NCBI RefSeq assembly: GCF_003201835.2
Contig: NZ_CP029289.2
Span: forward strand, 496,001 to 560,000
DNA from: Acidianus brierleyi
Lineage (GTDB): Archaea; Thermoproteota; Thermoprotei_A; Sulfolobales; Sulfolobaceae
Length of the DNA stretch: 64,000 nt
Reading direction: 5' to 3'
Shown here piece after piece: positions 1 through 8,428 of this stretch. Position 1 is the stretch's first letter. The number at the start of each line of letters is the position of its first letter. The notes beneath the pieces were generated by a model, which was given only the letters and a program-made list of their open reading frames with translations, made no database searches and was not told the origin of the DNA. The translations under genes were made by a program, and so were the position numbers.

Positions 1-2
1 TA

Positions 3-881
3 GTAGTTAGAGCACTAGACGATGTTACATTAAATGTATATAAAAATGAGACATTAGGAATAGTAGGAGAAAGCGGATCAGGAAAAACAACTTTAGGTAG
101 AATTTTAGCTACCTTAGATCCTCCAACAAGCGGTGAACTTTATTTTGAAGGAGAAAAAATAACTAAAAATAATATTAATAAGGTAAGAAGAAAGGTGCAA
201 ATAGTTTTTCAAAATCCTGCTAGTAGTCTAGATCCTAGATTAAAAGTATTTGATGTAGTTTCGGAGCCTATAATGCATATGAGCTTCCAAGAAAGAAGTA
301 AGATGGTTAAAGAGGTTTTAGACGAAGTTGGTTTAGATTTTGATTATGTTTACAATAAATATCCAAGAGAACTTTCTGGAGGCCAGCAACAAAGAGTAGC
401 TATTGCAAGAGCAATAGTCGGTAATCCAGAATTTGTAGTATTGGACGAACCTACTTCTGCCTTAGATGTATCTATTCAAGCTCAAATATTAAACTTACTA
501 GTAAGACTTCAAAGAGAGAGAAACTTAACGTACTTGTTCATTACTCATAACATAAACGTAGCTAAATATATTTCTGATAGAATCTCTGTAATGTATGCAG
601 GAAAAATAGTAGAAATAGGAAATAATGAGGATATAGTTTCTTCACCAAAGCATCCTTATACTCAGAGCCTAATAGCGTCTGTTCCTTCTTTGAATAGGAA
701 GGAGTTATCTCCACCAAAAGGTGAAGTTCCGTCGTTAATAAATCCTCCACCAGGATGTAGATTTAATCCTAGATGCCCATTTGTAATGGAGATATGCAAG
801 GATAAAGAACCGCCAATGATCGAATTAAATGGGAGAAGCGTAGCATGCTGGTTAGCAGATCAAAAGTATCAAAAACAATAA
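3..881 (+). CDS. Oligopeptide/dipeptide ABC transporter ATP-binding protein (5' end outside window)
   Basis: The reading frame is open from the first bases of the window, so the start codon lies upstream. The protein energises peptide uptake at the inner face of the membrane. Visible in order: Walker A GESGSGKTT (about bases 66-95), Q-loop FQNP, signature LSGGQQQR, Walker B FVVLDEPTSALD, H-loop FITHN, then the oligopeptide-transporter C-terminal domain beginning HPYTQSLI. That domain has the four-cysteine pattern GCRFNPRC..C..C seen in DppD/OppD/DppF-type ATPases, where it can hold an iron-sulfur cluster. The family 5 binding protein at 1363 is its likely partner. The permease genes are not in view and are presumably upstream. 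The family is certain; the exact substrate is not. Confidence 0.93.
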   Translation, partial: VVRALDDVTLNVYKNETLGIVGESGSGKTTLGRILATLDPPTSGELYFEGEKITKNNINKVRRKVQIVFQNPASSLDPRLKVFDVVSEPIMHMSFQERSKMVKEVLDEVGLDFDYVYNKYPRELSGGQQQRVAIARAIVGNPEFVVLDEPTSALDVSIQAQILNLLVRLQRERNLTYLFITHNINVAKYISDRISVMYAGKIVEIGNNEDIVSSPKHPYTQSLIASVPSLNRKELSPPKGEVPSLINPPPGCRFNPRCPFVMEICKDKEPPMIELNGRSVACWLADQKYQKQ

Positions 882-1249
882 TAAAAGGCACCATAATAAT
901 TGCGATATTTTCAATTTTTTTAAAGATAAATTTGCATACAATTTTTAATTACTTGATTTTTCTAGGTATAGCATATTTTTCCCTTTTTCTATATATACTT
1001 TGGAAAAGATCTTACACATACGAAATTATGGACGATAAAATAGTTATTAAGTCCCCTTTAAAGCAGAAAATCATAAAATATGCAGAAATTTCTGATGAAT
1101 TTATCTCGAGTGGCTTTTTAGCAAAAAGATTTAACTGTGGATCAATATATCTTATTTTAAATAAAAATACAGTGAATATAATTAAAGATGTAGAAAATCC
1201 TGAAAAGATAGAGGACGAGATAAGAACACATATGAGTAGTGAAGAATAA
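845..1249 (+). CDS. Small membrane protein, PH-like (bPH2/DUF304-type) domain, unknown function
   Basis: A 134-residue protein overlapping the end of the ABC ATPase by 37 bases in another frame. Residues about 12-52 form two closely spaced hydrophobic segments (a membrane hairpin). They are followed by a soluble part (about 55-130) of alternating beta-like stretches starting YEIMDDKIVIKSPLKQKII, the pattern of bacterial PH-like domains placed after a two-helix anchor. The overlap suggests co-transcription with the transporter. I see no catalytic motif. The start at 845 is the only ATG ahead of the first hydrophobic segment, but a shorter product from a non-ATG start cannot be excluded. The domain assignment is an inference from shape, not a firm match. 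Confidence 0.6.
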   Translation: MLVSRSKVSKTIIKGTIIIAIFSIFLKINLHTIFNYLIFLGIAYFSLFLYILWKRSYTYEIMDDKIVIKSPLKQKIIKYAEISDEFISSGFLAKRFNCGSIYLILNKNTVNIIKDVENPEKIEDEIRTHMSSEE

Positions 1250-1333
1250 AGAAAGATATAAAGATTTTACATTTCTATATAGACTAGTTATTTTTTAAAA
1301 ACAGATAAGAGTTCTACATATAGTAATGGAAAA

Positions 1334-1342
1334 TTTTTTATA
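1334..1342 (+). promoter_or_regulatory. TATA box for the substrate-binding protein gene
   Basis: TTTTTTATA centred about 25 bases before the ATG at 1363, with a purine-rich stretch just upstream. This is the spacing of an archaeal promoter that yields a leaderless mRNA, and it supports 1363 as the start codon. Confidence 0.6.
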
Positions 1343-1362
1343 CCGTTACACCCTTTTTAAAA

Positions 1363-3345
1363 ATGATGAGAATGAAGAATAAAAAACTTTTAGGATTAGG
1401 TAAAACATTGGCTATAGTAATAGCAGTAGTCATAATAATAGCCGCAATAGGCGGAGTAGCATATTATGTTACTACTTCACATCATCCTCCTACTCCTACT
1501 GTTAAAACAATCTCCTTAGCAGCATCAAATCCTGATGTACTAACAGACGTAGCACAAACAGCACCACCAGACGCACTAGACCCAGCAACAGGATTCTATA
1601 CGCAGGACGGTCCATTGTTTACTGCTGTTTTTCAAGAGCTTGTAGAGTTTAACGGTACTAATTATCACGAGGTAGTCCCAGTATTAGCTGAGAATTATTC
1701 TACTCCAAATTACCAGAATTATTACTTTAACTTGAGGGACTACGTTCACTTCGCCGACGGAGTACAATTCAATTCGTCAACAGTATGGTTCTCACTATAC
1801 AGAACAATACTAATGGGTCAAGGACCCGGAGTAGCAAACTACATCGGATTATTATTCAACTCAACAGTTTACGGAATGACAGGATACGCAATACCTTGGG
1901 GAGTGAACTACGCAATACAGAACGCAACAGGATTACCAACAGCAAATAATTACACGCTAACAGCACAAGTACTAGCATCAATACTCTCGCACTTCAACGC
2001 GAACAACGCAACAATACAAAAGATAATGGAATACCCTAACCAAGCAGTAGTAGTAAAAGGACCGTATGAAGTAGAGGTTAGTACACTAGAACCTTACAAG
2101 TTCTTCTTGTACGATATTGCTGCTTGGTGGGGTGCTATTGTTAATCCTGTAATTGTTGATGAGCATGGTGGAGTTTCTCCCAATTCCGTTAATTCTTACC
2201 TTGATGAGTACGGTATGAATGGTACTGGTCCTTACGTTATAGTTAAGGTTTCTCCTGGGTTTTCTACCATAGAGTTGGAGGCTAATCCTAATTATTGGGC
2301 TGTAGGTCATGACGTTCCTCTAGTTGCTCAGCCTGCTCACATTAAGTACGTTGTTATTAATTATGGTTTGAGTCATAATGATAGGGTTGAGGATTTCTTG
2401 AAGAACGATGCTCAAATATCTTACATTTCAATACCCTACTTGTCCCAAATACTTGGTGCCTACCCATATAATACTATACCGATGAATTCTTCCTTCATTA
2501 ACTTCGGTTCTGAACCTGGAGTATTCTACGTATCAATGAATATGGAGCAGTATCCTACTAATATTACTGATTTTAGGTTGGCTATGGAGTATGCTGTTAA
2601 TTATTCTGCTTTGTTATCAATATTTTCTTATAATGGTAAGCCTTTGGCTTCTGAGTTTTTGGGTCCAATATCTCCTCAGTTTCCTGGTTATTATGATCCT
2701 AGTGGTCTTCCTGACTATAATTATAGTCCTTCTTTAGCTATGCATTATCTTAATGAGGCTGGTTACATTGGTCATTTTTACGTCGTTCTTCCTAATGGTA
2801 GTACTTTGGGTGATTCTTCTGGTACTCAATTGCCTCCCTTGTCATTGTATGCCTTGTCTCCTGTTAATGAGCTTGAGGAGGACGAGCTTGAAATAATATC
2901 TCACGATCTTAGCGCAATAGGAATATCTACTACAGTCTACTACGTACTACCATCAGTAACTGACGGATGGACGACACCAAAGGGAACACCAGTACTAGTA
3001 GACCTAGGCTGGTTCCCTGACTGGCCTGATCCTGTCTTCCAGCAATTGATGCCTTTGACTGATGTTGAGTTTGGTGGTATTTCCGGTAACTTAGCATGGG
3101 TTAACATTTCTACTCTGCAAACAATGTATAATACACTACCATTCATTACTAATACAAGCGAGCAAGAAAGTATGGTTGGTCAAGCCTATTCTATAATTTA
3201 TCATGAGGCTCCTTACATGTGGTTGCCAGTTCCTGATACTTACTACTTTGTACAGCCCTATGTCCATGGATTCGAATATAACCCGTACGTAGGATATTTC
3301 TATAATCTAATGTATTATAACGGAACATATACATATACAACCTAA
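1363..3345 (+). CDS. ABC transporter substrate-binding protein, family 5 (peptide type)
   Basis: A 660-residue extracellular solute receptor. Residues 12-36 are a hydrophobic signal/anchor segment, followed by a His/Pro/Thr linker. The mature part has the SBP family 5 layout: an early DPATGFYTQDGPLF segment, YNFNLRDYVHFADG-like core (seen as YYFNLRDYVHFADGVQF), and the late DLGWFPDWPDP region typical of archaeal peptide or sugar binders of this fold. It is probably tethered to the cell surface and feeds the ABC transporter upstream. Codon use is strikingly patchy: A-ending codons dominate bases about 1500-2090 and 2890-3010, T-ending codons dominate about 2100-2880. That suggests a mosaic built by recombination between paralogues. 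The substrate is unknown; Sulfolobales proteins of this fold bind peptides or oligosaccharides. Confidence 0.9.
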   Translation: MMRMKNKKLLGLGKTLAIVIAVVIIIAAIGGVAYYVTTSHHPPTPTVKTISLAASNPDVLTDVAQTAPPDALDPATGFYTQDGPLFTAVFQELVEFNGTNYHEVVPVLAENYSTPNYQNYYFNLRDYVHFADGVQFNSSTVWFSLYRTILMGQGPGVANYIGLLFNSTVYGMTGYAIPWGVNYAIQNATGLPTANNYTLTAQVLASILSHFNANNATIQKIMEYPNQAVVVKGPYEVEVSTLEPYKFFLYDIAAWWGAIVNPVIVDEHGGVSPNSVNSYLDEYGMNGTGPYVIVKVSPGFSTIELEANPNYWAVGHDVPLVAQPAHIKYVVINYGLSHNDRVEDFLKNDAQISYISIPYLSQILGAYPYNTIPMNSSFINFGSEPGVFYVSMNMEQYPTNITDFRLAMEYAVNYSALLSIFSYNGKPLASEFLGPISPQFPGYYDPSGLPDYNYSPSLAMHYLNEAGYIGHFYVVLPNGSTLGDSSGTQLPPLSLYALSPVNELEEDELEIISHDLSAIGISTTVYYVLPSVTDGWTTPKGTPVLVDLGWFPDWPDPVFQQLMPLTDVEFGGISGNLAWVNISTLQTMYNTLPFITNTSEQESMVGQAYSIIYHEAPYMWLPVPDTYYFVQPYVHGFEYNPYVGYFYNLMYYNGTYTYTT

Positions 3346-3352
3346 GGTAAAC

Positions 3353-3364
3353 TTTTTTTATATA
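3353..3364 (+). promoter_or_regulatory. TATA box and T-rich tract between binding protein and dipeptidase
   Basis: TTTTTTTATATA lies 37-48 bases ahead of the dipeptidase ATG at 3401, giving a leader of roughly 15 bases. The same T-tract could terminate the preceding transcript. Confidence 0.45.
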
Positions 3365-3400
3365 CAATAATTATTTTTTCTCTTTCTTGCATACTTCTTT

Positions 3401-4315
3401 ATGAATCTAATAGATTTGCACGAGGATTTTGCATATTCGTCAATGTATTCAGACGTAATAGAAGATACTGAGCAATCTAATATTAAGATATTAAAAAATT
3501 TTGATAATGTAATTATTTTTTCGGCTATATTTCCTCACATTAATGTATGGAATAATAGATCAGAAAAACTTACTTTGCTTTATGGAAATAAGACTAAAGC
3601 TACTGCTCCCTTATTTGATGTACTTAAGGAGCAAGTTAAGTTTTATCTCTATTTGGAGAGTAAAGGTTTAGTTAATATTGTTAGGGATAAAATAAATAGT
3701 GGAATAAACTTTCTACTGTCTTTGGAAGGAACTGACGTTTTGACTGATCCATACGATCTTTATTTGCTTAAAGAGTTAAATGTGCTATCTGTTGGAATTA
3801 CATGGAATTATGATACTAAATTCGGATCTTCTTGTATGTCAAAAAAGGACTATGGGTTAACAGAAGATGGAGAAGAGTTAATTAGAATAGCTAATAAAAT
3901 AGGGATAATCATAGATTTAGCTCATTCTAGCAAAAGAACACTTATGGACGCCGCTACAGTTTCTAATAAACCGTTAATAGTTTCTCACGCTAATGCTATG
4001 AGGTTGAAGAAGCATCCAAGGAATCTTGATGATGAAGAAATTGAAGCAATAGTAAAAACTGATGGAGTTATAGGCATAACTGCAATAGTTGAAACTCTAC
4101 CTGAAGACAGCATTAAAGGGATTATAGATAACATTAACTATATTGGGGAGAGCTATGGATGGAGATATGTTGCGCTAGGTACTGATTTTTTAGGTATAGA
4201 AAAGGTACCTAAGGGTTTCGAAAATATAATTAAAGTAGGAGATTTGAATATGGATCATAAGGAAATATTCTGGGAAAATGCTATGAGAGTGATCAAGACT
4301 AATCTTAACGTTTAA
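3401..4315 (+). CDS. Membrane dipeptidase-type peptidase, family M19
   Basis: A 304-residue TIM-barrel metallopeptidase of the renal dipeptidase family, which cleaves dipeptides or related amides in the cytosol. Metal-site motifs are visible: DLHED with H7 and D9, LEG with E109, DLAHSS with H175 and SHAN with H196, all in the family order, so the enzyme should be active. The length fits the shorter archaeal members. It follows the peptide-binding protein, so transport and cleavage of small peptides is the simplest joint role. The start is the first ATG after a TATA box at 3353-3364. Confidence 0.9.
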   Translation: MNLIDLHEDFAYSSMYSDVIEDTEQSNIKILKNFDNVIIFSAIFPHINVWNNRSEKLTLLYGNKTKATAPLFDVLKEQVKFYLYLESKGLVNIVRDKINSGINFLLSLEGTDVLTDPYDLYLLKELNVLSVGITWNYDTKFGSSCMSKKDYGLTEDGEELIRIANKIGIIIDLAHSSKRTLMDAATVSNKPLIVSHANAMRLKKHPRNLDDEEIEAIVKTDGVIGITAIVETLPEDSIKGIIDNINYIGESYGWRYVALGTDFLGIEKVPKGFENIIKVGDLNMDHKEIFWENAMRVIKTNLNV

Positions 4316-4727
4316 CGTTATATTAATAGTATAACGGCTATACGTAATCTTATTCAGATTTAAAAATAAGATAAGGCTATTCATAAAAATTAATAATAAC
4401 TTTTCTATATGTTGAGAATTATCTCTGAATGATTCAGATATTTGTATTATTTATCATATTTAATTGTTAGATGAATTTTAAACCTAATTATATAAATTTT
4501 TAAGTAGTCCATTTCATTATGTTTGACATAAGCTAAAATTGTTTTTAAGTCCTTTCATGTATAGTAAGATAATTTTCAAAATAGACGGATTTCACTTCAT
4601 CATAAATTTTAAAACTATAATATTGGAGCTTAGTTCATGTTAACATATTTTTATAATCTATAAATATTATTTTATCAAATAAGCTATAATATATGAATAA
4701 TAATTATTATAATTAAGTAATCTTATA
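4316..4727. other. Gene-free AT-rich spacer between convergent genes
   Basis: About 410 bases between the 3' ends of two convergent genes. Very AT-rich, with many stops in all frames. I see no RNA gene, repeat or coding signal. Confidence 0.6.
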
Positions 4728-5417
4728 TTATTTTATGCTTATTAATAACGTTTCTAAATCATTTAATGCTCTATCTATGAATATTTTTCCTTTATTTTCG
4801 TTTACTTCTATTTTTCCTCCTATATTTATTACACCGTAAGGATTAGCCTCATAGGATGTTATTGTTTTAAAAACTCCTTCTTTTACGCTATAATCGTTTA
4901 TTTCTTTAATTTTTTCTTCATTTACTAAATAAGGATTTATAGCCTTAATTATAGACGTTTCTAGGGAACCAGAGTGCATATCTATTATATTGAACAGATC
5001 GTAATTTCTTCCTATTATGCTAAATAAATAGACCTTGAAGTGTTTATTAGTGAAGTTAATCTGTCTTCTGATTATATCGAGCACGCTTTCATTTCCCCCA
5101 TGAGCATTTATTATTATAGCCGATTTTAGTCCAGCTTTTTTTGTAGTCTTAAGAATTTCAACCATATAATTTATCATTGTAATATACGATATTCCTATGT
5201 ACGGATATCCGGAATGTTCTAGCGAGCATCCATAAAAAATTGTAGGAAATAAAATTACGTCTTCCTTATATTTTTCCTCTATTTTTGTTGCTATAGTTTC
5301 TGCTATTATTGAATCAGTACCCATAGGTAAATGAGGTCCATGTTGTTCTATACTTCCAATTGGTAGTAATCCTATTTTTCCTTTTATTTCGTCTCGAGTT
5401 ATTTCAAGTAGTTTCAT
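4728..5417 (-). CDS. Creatininase-family amidohydrolase
   Basis: A 229-residue metal-dependent amidohydrolase. The family motifs are all present: GSIEQHGPHLP at residues 21-31 (metal ligands E24 and H26), TD at 34-35, INAHGGN near residue 108 and DMHSGSLETS near 148 (canonical DxHAGxxET). Known members open cyclic or formamide amides (creatinine, formamidopyrimidines in F420/riboflavin synthesis, mycofactocin peptide). Given the island for nitrogen heterocycles that follows, a cyclic amide substrate is reasonable but unproven. A TATA-like TTTATTTTAG lies about 25 bases before the ATG, so the mRNA is probably leaderless. Confidence 0.88.
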   Translation of the reverse strand: MKLLEITRDEIKGKIGLLPIGSIEQHGPHLPMGTDSIIAETIATKIEEKYKEDVILFPTIFYGCSLEHSGYPYIGISYITMINYMVEILKTTKKAGLKSAIIINAHGGNESVLDIIRRQINFTNKHFKVYLFSIIGRNYDLFNIIDMHSGSLETSIIKAINPYLVNEEKIKEINDYSVKEGVFKTITSYEANPYGVINIGGKIEVNENKGKIFIDRALNDLETLLISIK

Positions 5418-5607
5418 ATTGATAATCTAAAATAAACTGAGCTAAAAGTCTGAGCTAAGATATTATATTTTTAAAAGAAAATAATATATAAATATAATAT
5501 TCTGTTCTATACAATTTATACTAGATTATACTTATATTTTAATTTTAATTTCATATAATTGTGTTTCATCTTTCTTGGAATGAATTATTTCTATATTATC
5601 TTCTGAA

Positions 5608-5617
5608 GTTTATATAG
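5608..5617 (+). promoter_or_regulatory. TATA box of the surface glycoprotein gene
   Basis: GTTTATATAG ends 30 bases before the ATG at 5647, predicting a leader of only a few bases. Confidence 0.55.
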
Positions 5618-5646
5618 ATGAAACAGATCATACAAGTTCGACAAAA

Positions 5647-8289
5647 ATGAAAATAGCTCTATTAATTTTAGGATTTATATTATTCATTGTGATATTAGCA
5701 TCAATTCAACCTACGGCAATAATAAACAATTCTAATAGATCTCCTTCACATTCTACTTTTGGAGAAAAATATATACAGTTAGTTCCAACTACACAATATT
5801 ATTCATATAATGGATATACAAGTAAAGCAAGATTACTATTAAATGACCTATGGTATTATAATATAAGAGGTGTAAGTGTTGAGGTTAATTCTACCCAATA
5901 CATGAAAATAATATCTAATCAAAGTATTTTGGCTATTGGATATATCATGCCAGAATACTATAATGAAATCTCAGTAAATTATTCTTATAACCTAAAGGGA
6001 GCTTTTGGAGTATTCTTAAAGGAATTTAATTACTCAAGTAATGATAATCTTAAAGAAATGATGCTTAATTCTATAGTTATAGCATTTTATAAGCCTTCGT
6101 CAGCTCAACCTCCAGACGCAGTTTATTTATATAATATTTCCATACCAGTTATAATAAATGGAACTGAAAATGATATAACTTTTGATGTTTATAAGAGTCC
6201 TGTTCATTTGTTCTATATCCCAACAAAATACTTATTTGGAAACATAACCTTATTCGTCAACTACTTTACCGAGAATGCCAATTACACTAGGCCATATTTT
6301 ATAGGTATATTTAATCATGCAGCAGTATCTACAGAGAAAAATGCTATAGCTATTGCTAACGTATATAGTTGGTTTATTATACAGGCTCACTCTATGCCTA
6401 TTCCTCCAATGCCAAACTTCTTAAGATATGGAAATCTAGAAATCAATGGAATTAAATATGTTGCATATAATTCTACTATAACGTTTTCCAATACGTTTAC
6501 AGAATTAGGAGCTAAATCTAAATCCGGTTCAGAGGCTTATGCAGTAACGCATTATGATATTATAGGAGTATCTTATAATCTTATAAGTGGTGAAAACTAT
6601 TTCGGATTTAAGATTATTTCTACCACAAATATAATTTACATGTTCCTCAATTCACCAATAGAAAAATCCAACGAAACTATTTCTCTTCAAATAATAATTA
6701 ATAAAATTCCTAGGATAATTAACTTTTACGAAATAGAAAATGGGTCTACTATATATTTATATCCTGAAGAAGAAATTAATAATGCTACAGTAGAAATGGA
6801 TGCTCCGTATGTTTTATACAGTCTAGGTATTCATGGAGTAATACAGAATGTTTCAGTAGGTGATGTATATTATAGTGATAATATATCATTTACAATGAAT
6901 TTCTATCCAGCTATATTTTATCCTACAGGGAAAATTTATGTTTCGTCTCAATCTCCAATATTTTATATAAACGGATCTGAATATGAAAGCAATATGACAT
7001 ATCAAATTTCTTTACCTGCAACTATAGAAATTCCTGAAGAATATTTAACTTATGGTACAAGATATTTGCTAATATCAGTAACATTAAATGGACAATCCAT
7101 AGATAACGAATTTATGATATTTTATCCTGGAAATTATAATATATCTACAAATTATTTAGTTCAGTACTATGTAAGTTTACCTTTTAATGTAAGTGCTTAC
7201 GTTAACGGAATTAAGGAAAACATATCTTCTGGTTGGTATAACGCATCTACAGTTATTATCATACCGTCTCAGATAATTAACATAAGTAAAGGCGAAATAT
7301 ATAATATAAGTGAAACTAAAATAATAGTGAATTCTTCAATAAATGAGACAATACCATTTAAATTGGAATACTACGTAAATGTAAGTCATCCAATAAGAGC
7401 TCTAATTAATAATGTGAATACGACTTTAATAAGTGGATATTATACTAATGGCACAAAGATCATAATACCAAAATACGAATACGTTAGTAATAATACTAGA
7501 TACTATATAGAGTCAGCAGAATATGTTATAGTAATCAACTCATCTACCAATATCAATATAAATTTTGAGTTACAATTTCTCATAACTCTTCATTATCCTA
7601 ACGGTACAATAACGGAGTGGGTAAATAACGGATCCATAATTAAATTGCCTTATATTATTCAAGTATCAAATAACGAAAGATTATTACTCAATTCAACTCA
7701 ATATTATACTGTAAATTATCCTATTACAATATCTCCATATTATATACTTCAATATTATGCTACAATAGTCTATCCTAATGGTACTACGTCAAACTGGTAT
7801 AATAAAAACTATATACTTACATTACCTTCAGAAATTTATATTAATAATAGTGTAAGATATGTTACTAATATAACAAAACTAGAAATATCTTCTCCAGGTA
7901 AATACATAACTTCGTACGAAGAACAGTTCTATGTAACAATAGTCTATCCTAATGGTACTTTATCTAATTGGTATAATAAAGGTCAAACTATAACTTTACC
8001 AGAAGAAATAGAATATAATGGAATAACATATAAACTAGTAGGTTCGAATGAAATAACTATATTATCCCCTGGTACTGTTAAGCCAGCATATTCTACTACT
8101 GTACCAGTATCAACGACTTCAGTAACTACAACTTCAGTAACCACTAGTACTGTAACTAATGTATCTGTTACATTACCTCACTCATCAATTTCGGTATCTC
8201 CACCAGTTTCGACAAGCGAAGTAATAGCTATTGCCGTTATAGCTGCAGCTATCGGTATAGGCGTAGTAGTGCTTGTTATAAAGAAATGA
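5647..8289 (+). CDS. Large surface-anchored glycoprotein with tandem beta repeats
   Basis: An 880-residue exported protein. Residues 1-22 are a hydrophobic signal or anchor. The body is rich in Asn-X-Ser/Thr sequons, indicating heavy N-glycosylation. From about residue 500 there are repeated units of roughly 70-80 residues, each with an aromatic strand followed by a YPNGT..NWYN or GWYN turn and an isoleucine/proline strand; the last two units (near residues 705 and 770) are the most alike. Residues about 818-855 form a Ser/Thr/Val stalk and 858-878 a C-terminal membrane segment ending in KK. This is the architecture of Sulfolobales thermopsin-like or sugar-binding surface proteins. I see no clear catalytic motif, so adhesion, polymer binding or a divergent thermopsin-type protease are all open. 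Confidence 0.8.
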   Translation: MKIALLILGFILFIVILASIQPTAIINNSNRSPSHSTFGEKYIQLVPTTQYYSYNGYTSKARLLLNDLWYYNIRGVSVEVNSTQYMKIISNQSILAIGYIMPEYYNEISVNYSYNLKGAFGVFLKEFNYSSNDNLKEMMLNSIVIAFYKPSSAQPPDAVYLYNISIPVIINGTENDITFDVYKSPVHLFYIPTKYLFGNITLFVNYFTENANYTRPYFIGIFNHAAVSTEKNAIAIANVYSWFIIQAHSMPIPPMPNFLRYGNLEINGIKYVAYNSTITFSNTFTELGAKSKSGSEAYAVTHYDIIGVSYNLISGENYFGFKIISTTNIIYMFLNSPIEKSNETISLQIIINKIPRIINFYEIENGSTIYLYPEEEINNATVEMDAPYVLYSLGIHGVIQNVSVGDVYYSDNISFTMNFYPAIFYPTGKIYVSSQSPIFYINGSEYESNMTYQISLPATIEIPEEYLTYGTRYLLISVTLNGQSIDNEFMIFYPGNYNISTNYLVQYYVSLPFNVSAYVNGIKENISSGWYNASTVIIIPSQIINISKGEIYNISETKIIVNSSINETIPFKLEYYVNVSHPIRALINNVNTTLISGYYTNGTKIIIPKYEYVSNNTRYYIESAEYVIVINSSTNININFELQFLITLHYPNGTITEWVNNGSIIKLPYIIQVSNNERLLLNSTQYYTVNYPITISPYYILQYYATIVYPNGTTSNWYNKNYILTLPSEIYINNSVRYVTNITKLEISSPGKYITSYEEQFYVTIVYPNGTLSNWYNKGQTITLPEEIEYNGITYKLVGSNEITILSPGTVKPAYSTTVPVSTTSVTTTSVTTSTVTNVSVTLPHSSISVSPPVSTSEVIAIAVIAAAIGIGVVVLVIKK

Positions 8290-8323
8290 AAGATATTTTA
8301 GTTTTAATATTTAATTATATATA

Positions 8324-8428
8324 ATGTTTATTTCACAAGTAATAGCCACTTTAGTTGTTGTATTTTTTGCTTTTATAATTTCCTTTTTTATAGCTTTTTT
8401 GTCTAAAAGAAAGAAAAAGAGATCCTAA
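8324..8428 (+). CDS. 34-residue single-span membrane microprotein
   Basis: A short frame of 34 codons beginning ATG 34 bases after the surface-protein stop. Residues 2-27 are continuously hydrophobic (core VIATLVVVFFAFIISFF) and the tail is SKRKKKRS, so a one-helix protein with its basic end in the cytoplasm (positive-inside rule). It overlaps the end of the convergent permease gene by 4 bases. It may be co-transcribed with the surface protein and act as a small subunit or assembly factor. No homologue is recognised; the composition and position are the only evidence. Confidence 0.5.
   Translation: MFISQVIATLVVVFFAFIISFFIAFLSKRKKKRS

Noticed and set aside
2940..3146. Minus-strand frame within the substrate-binding protein gene
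   Set aside because: Opposite-strand shadow in a region of strong codon bias; no start signal and composition mirrors the real gene.
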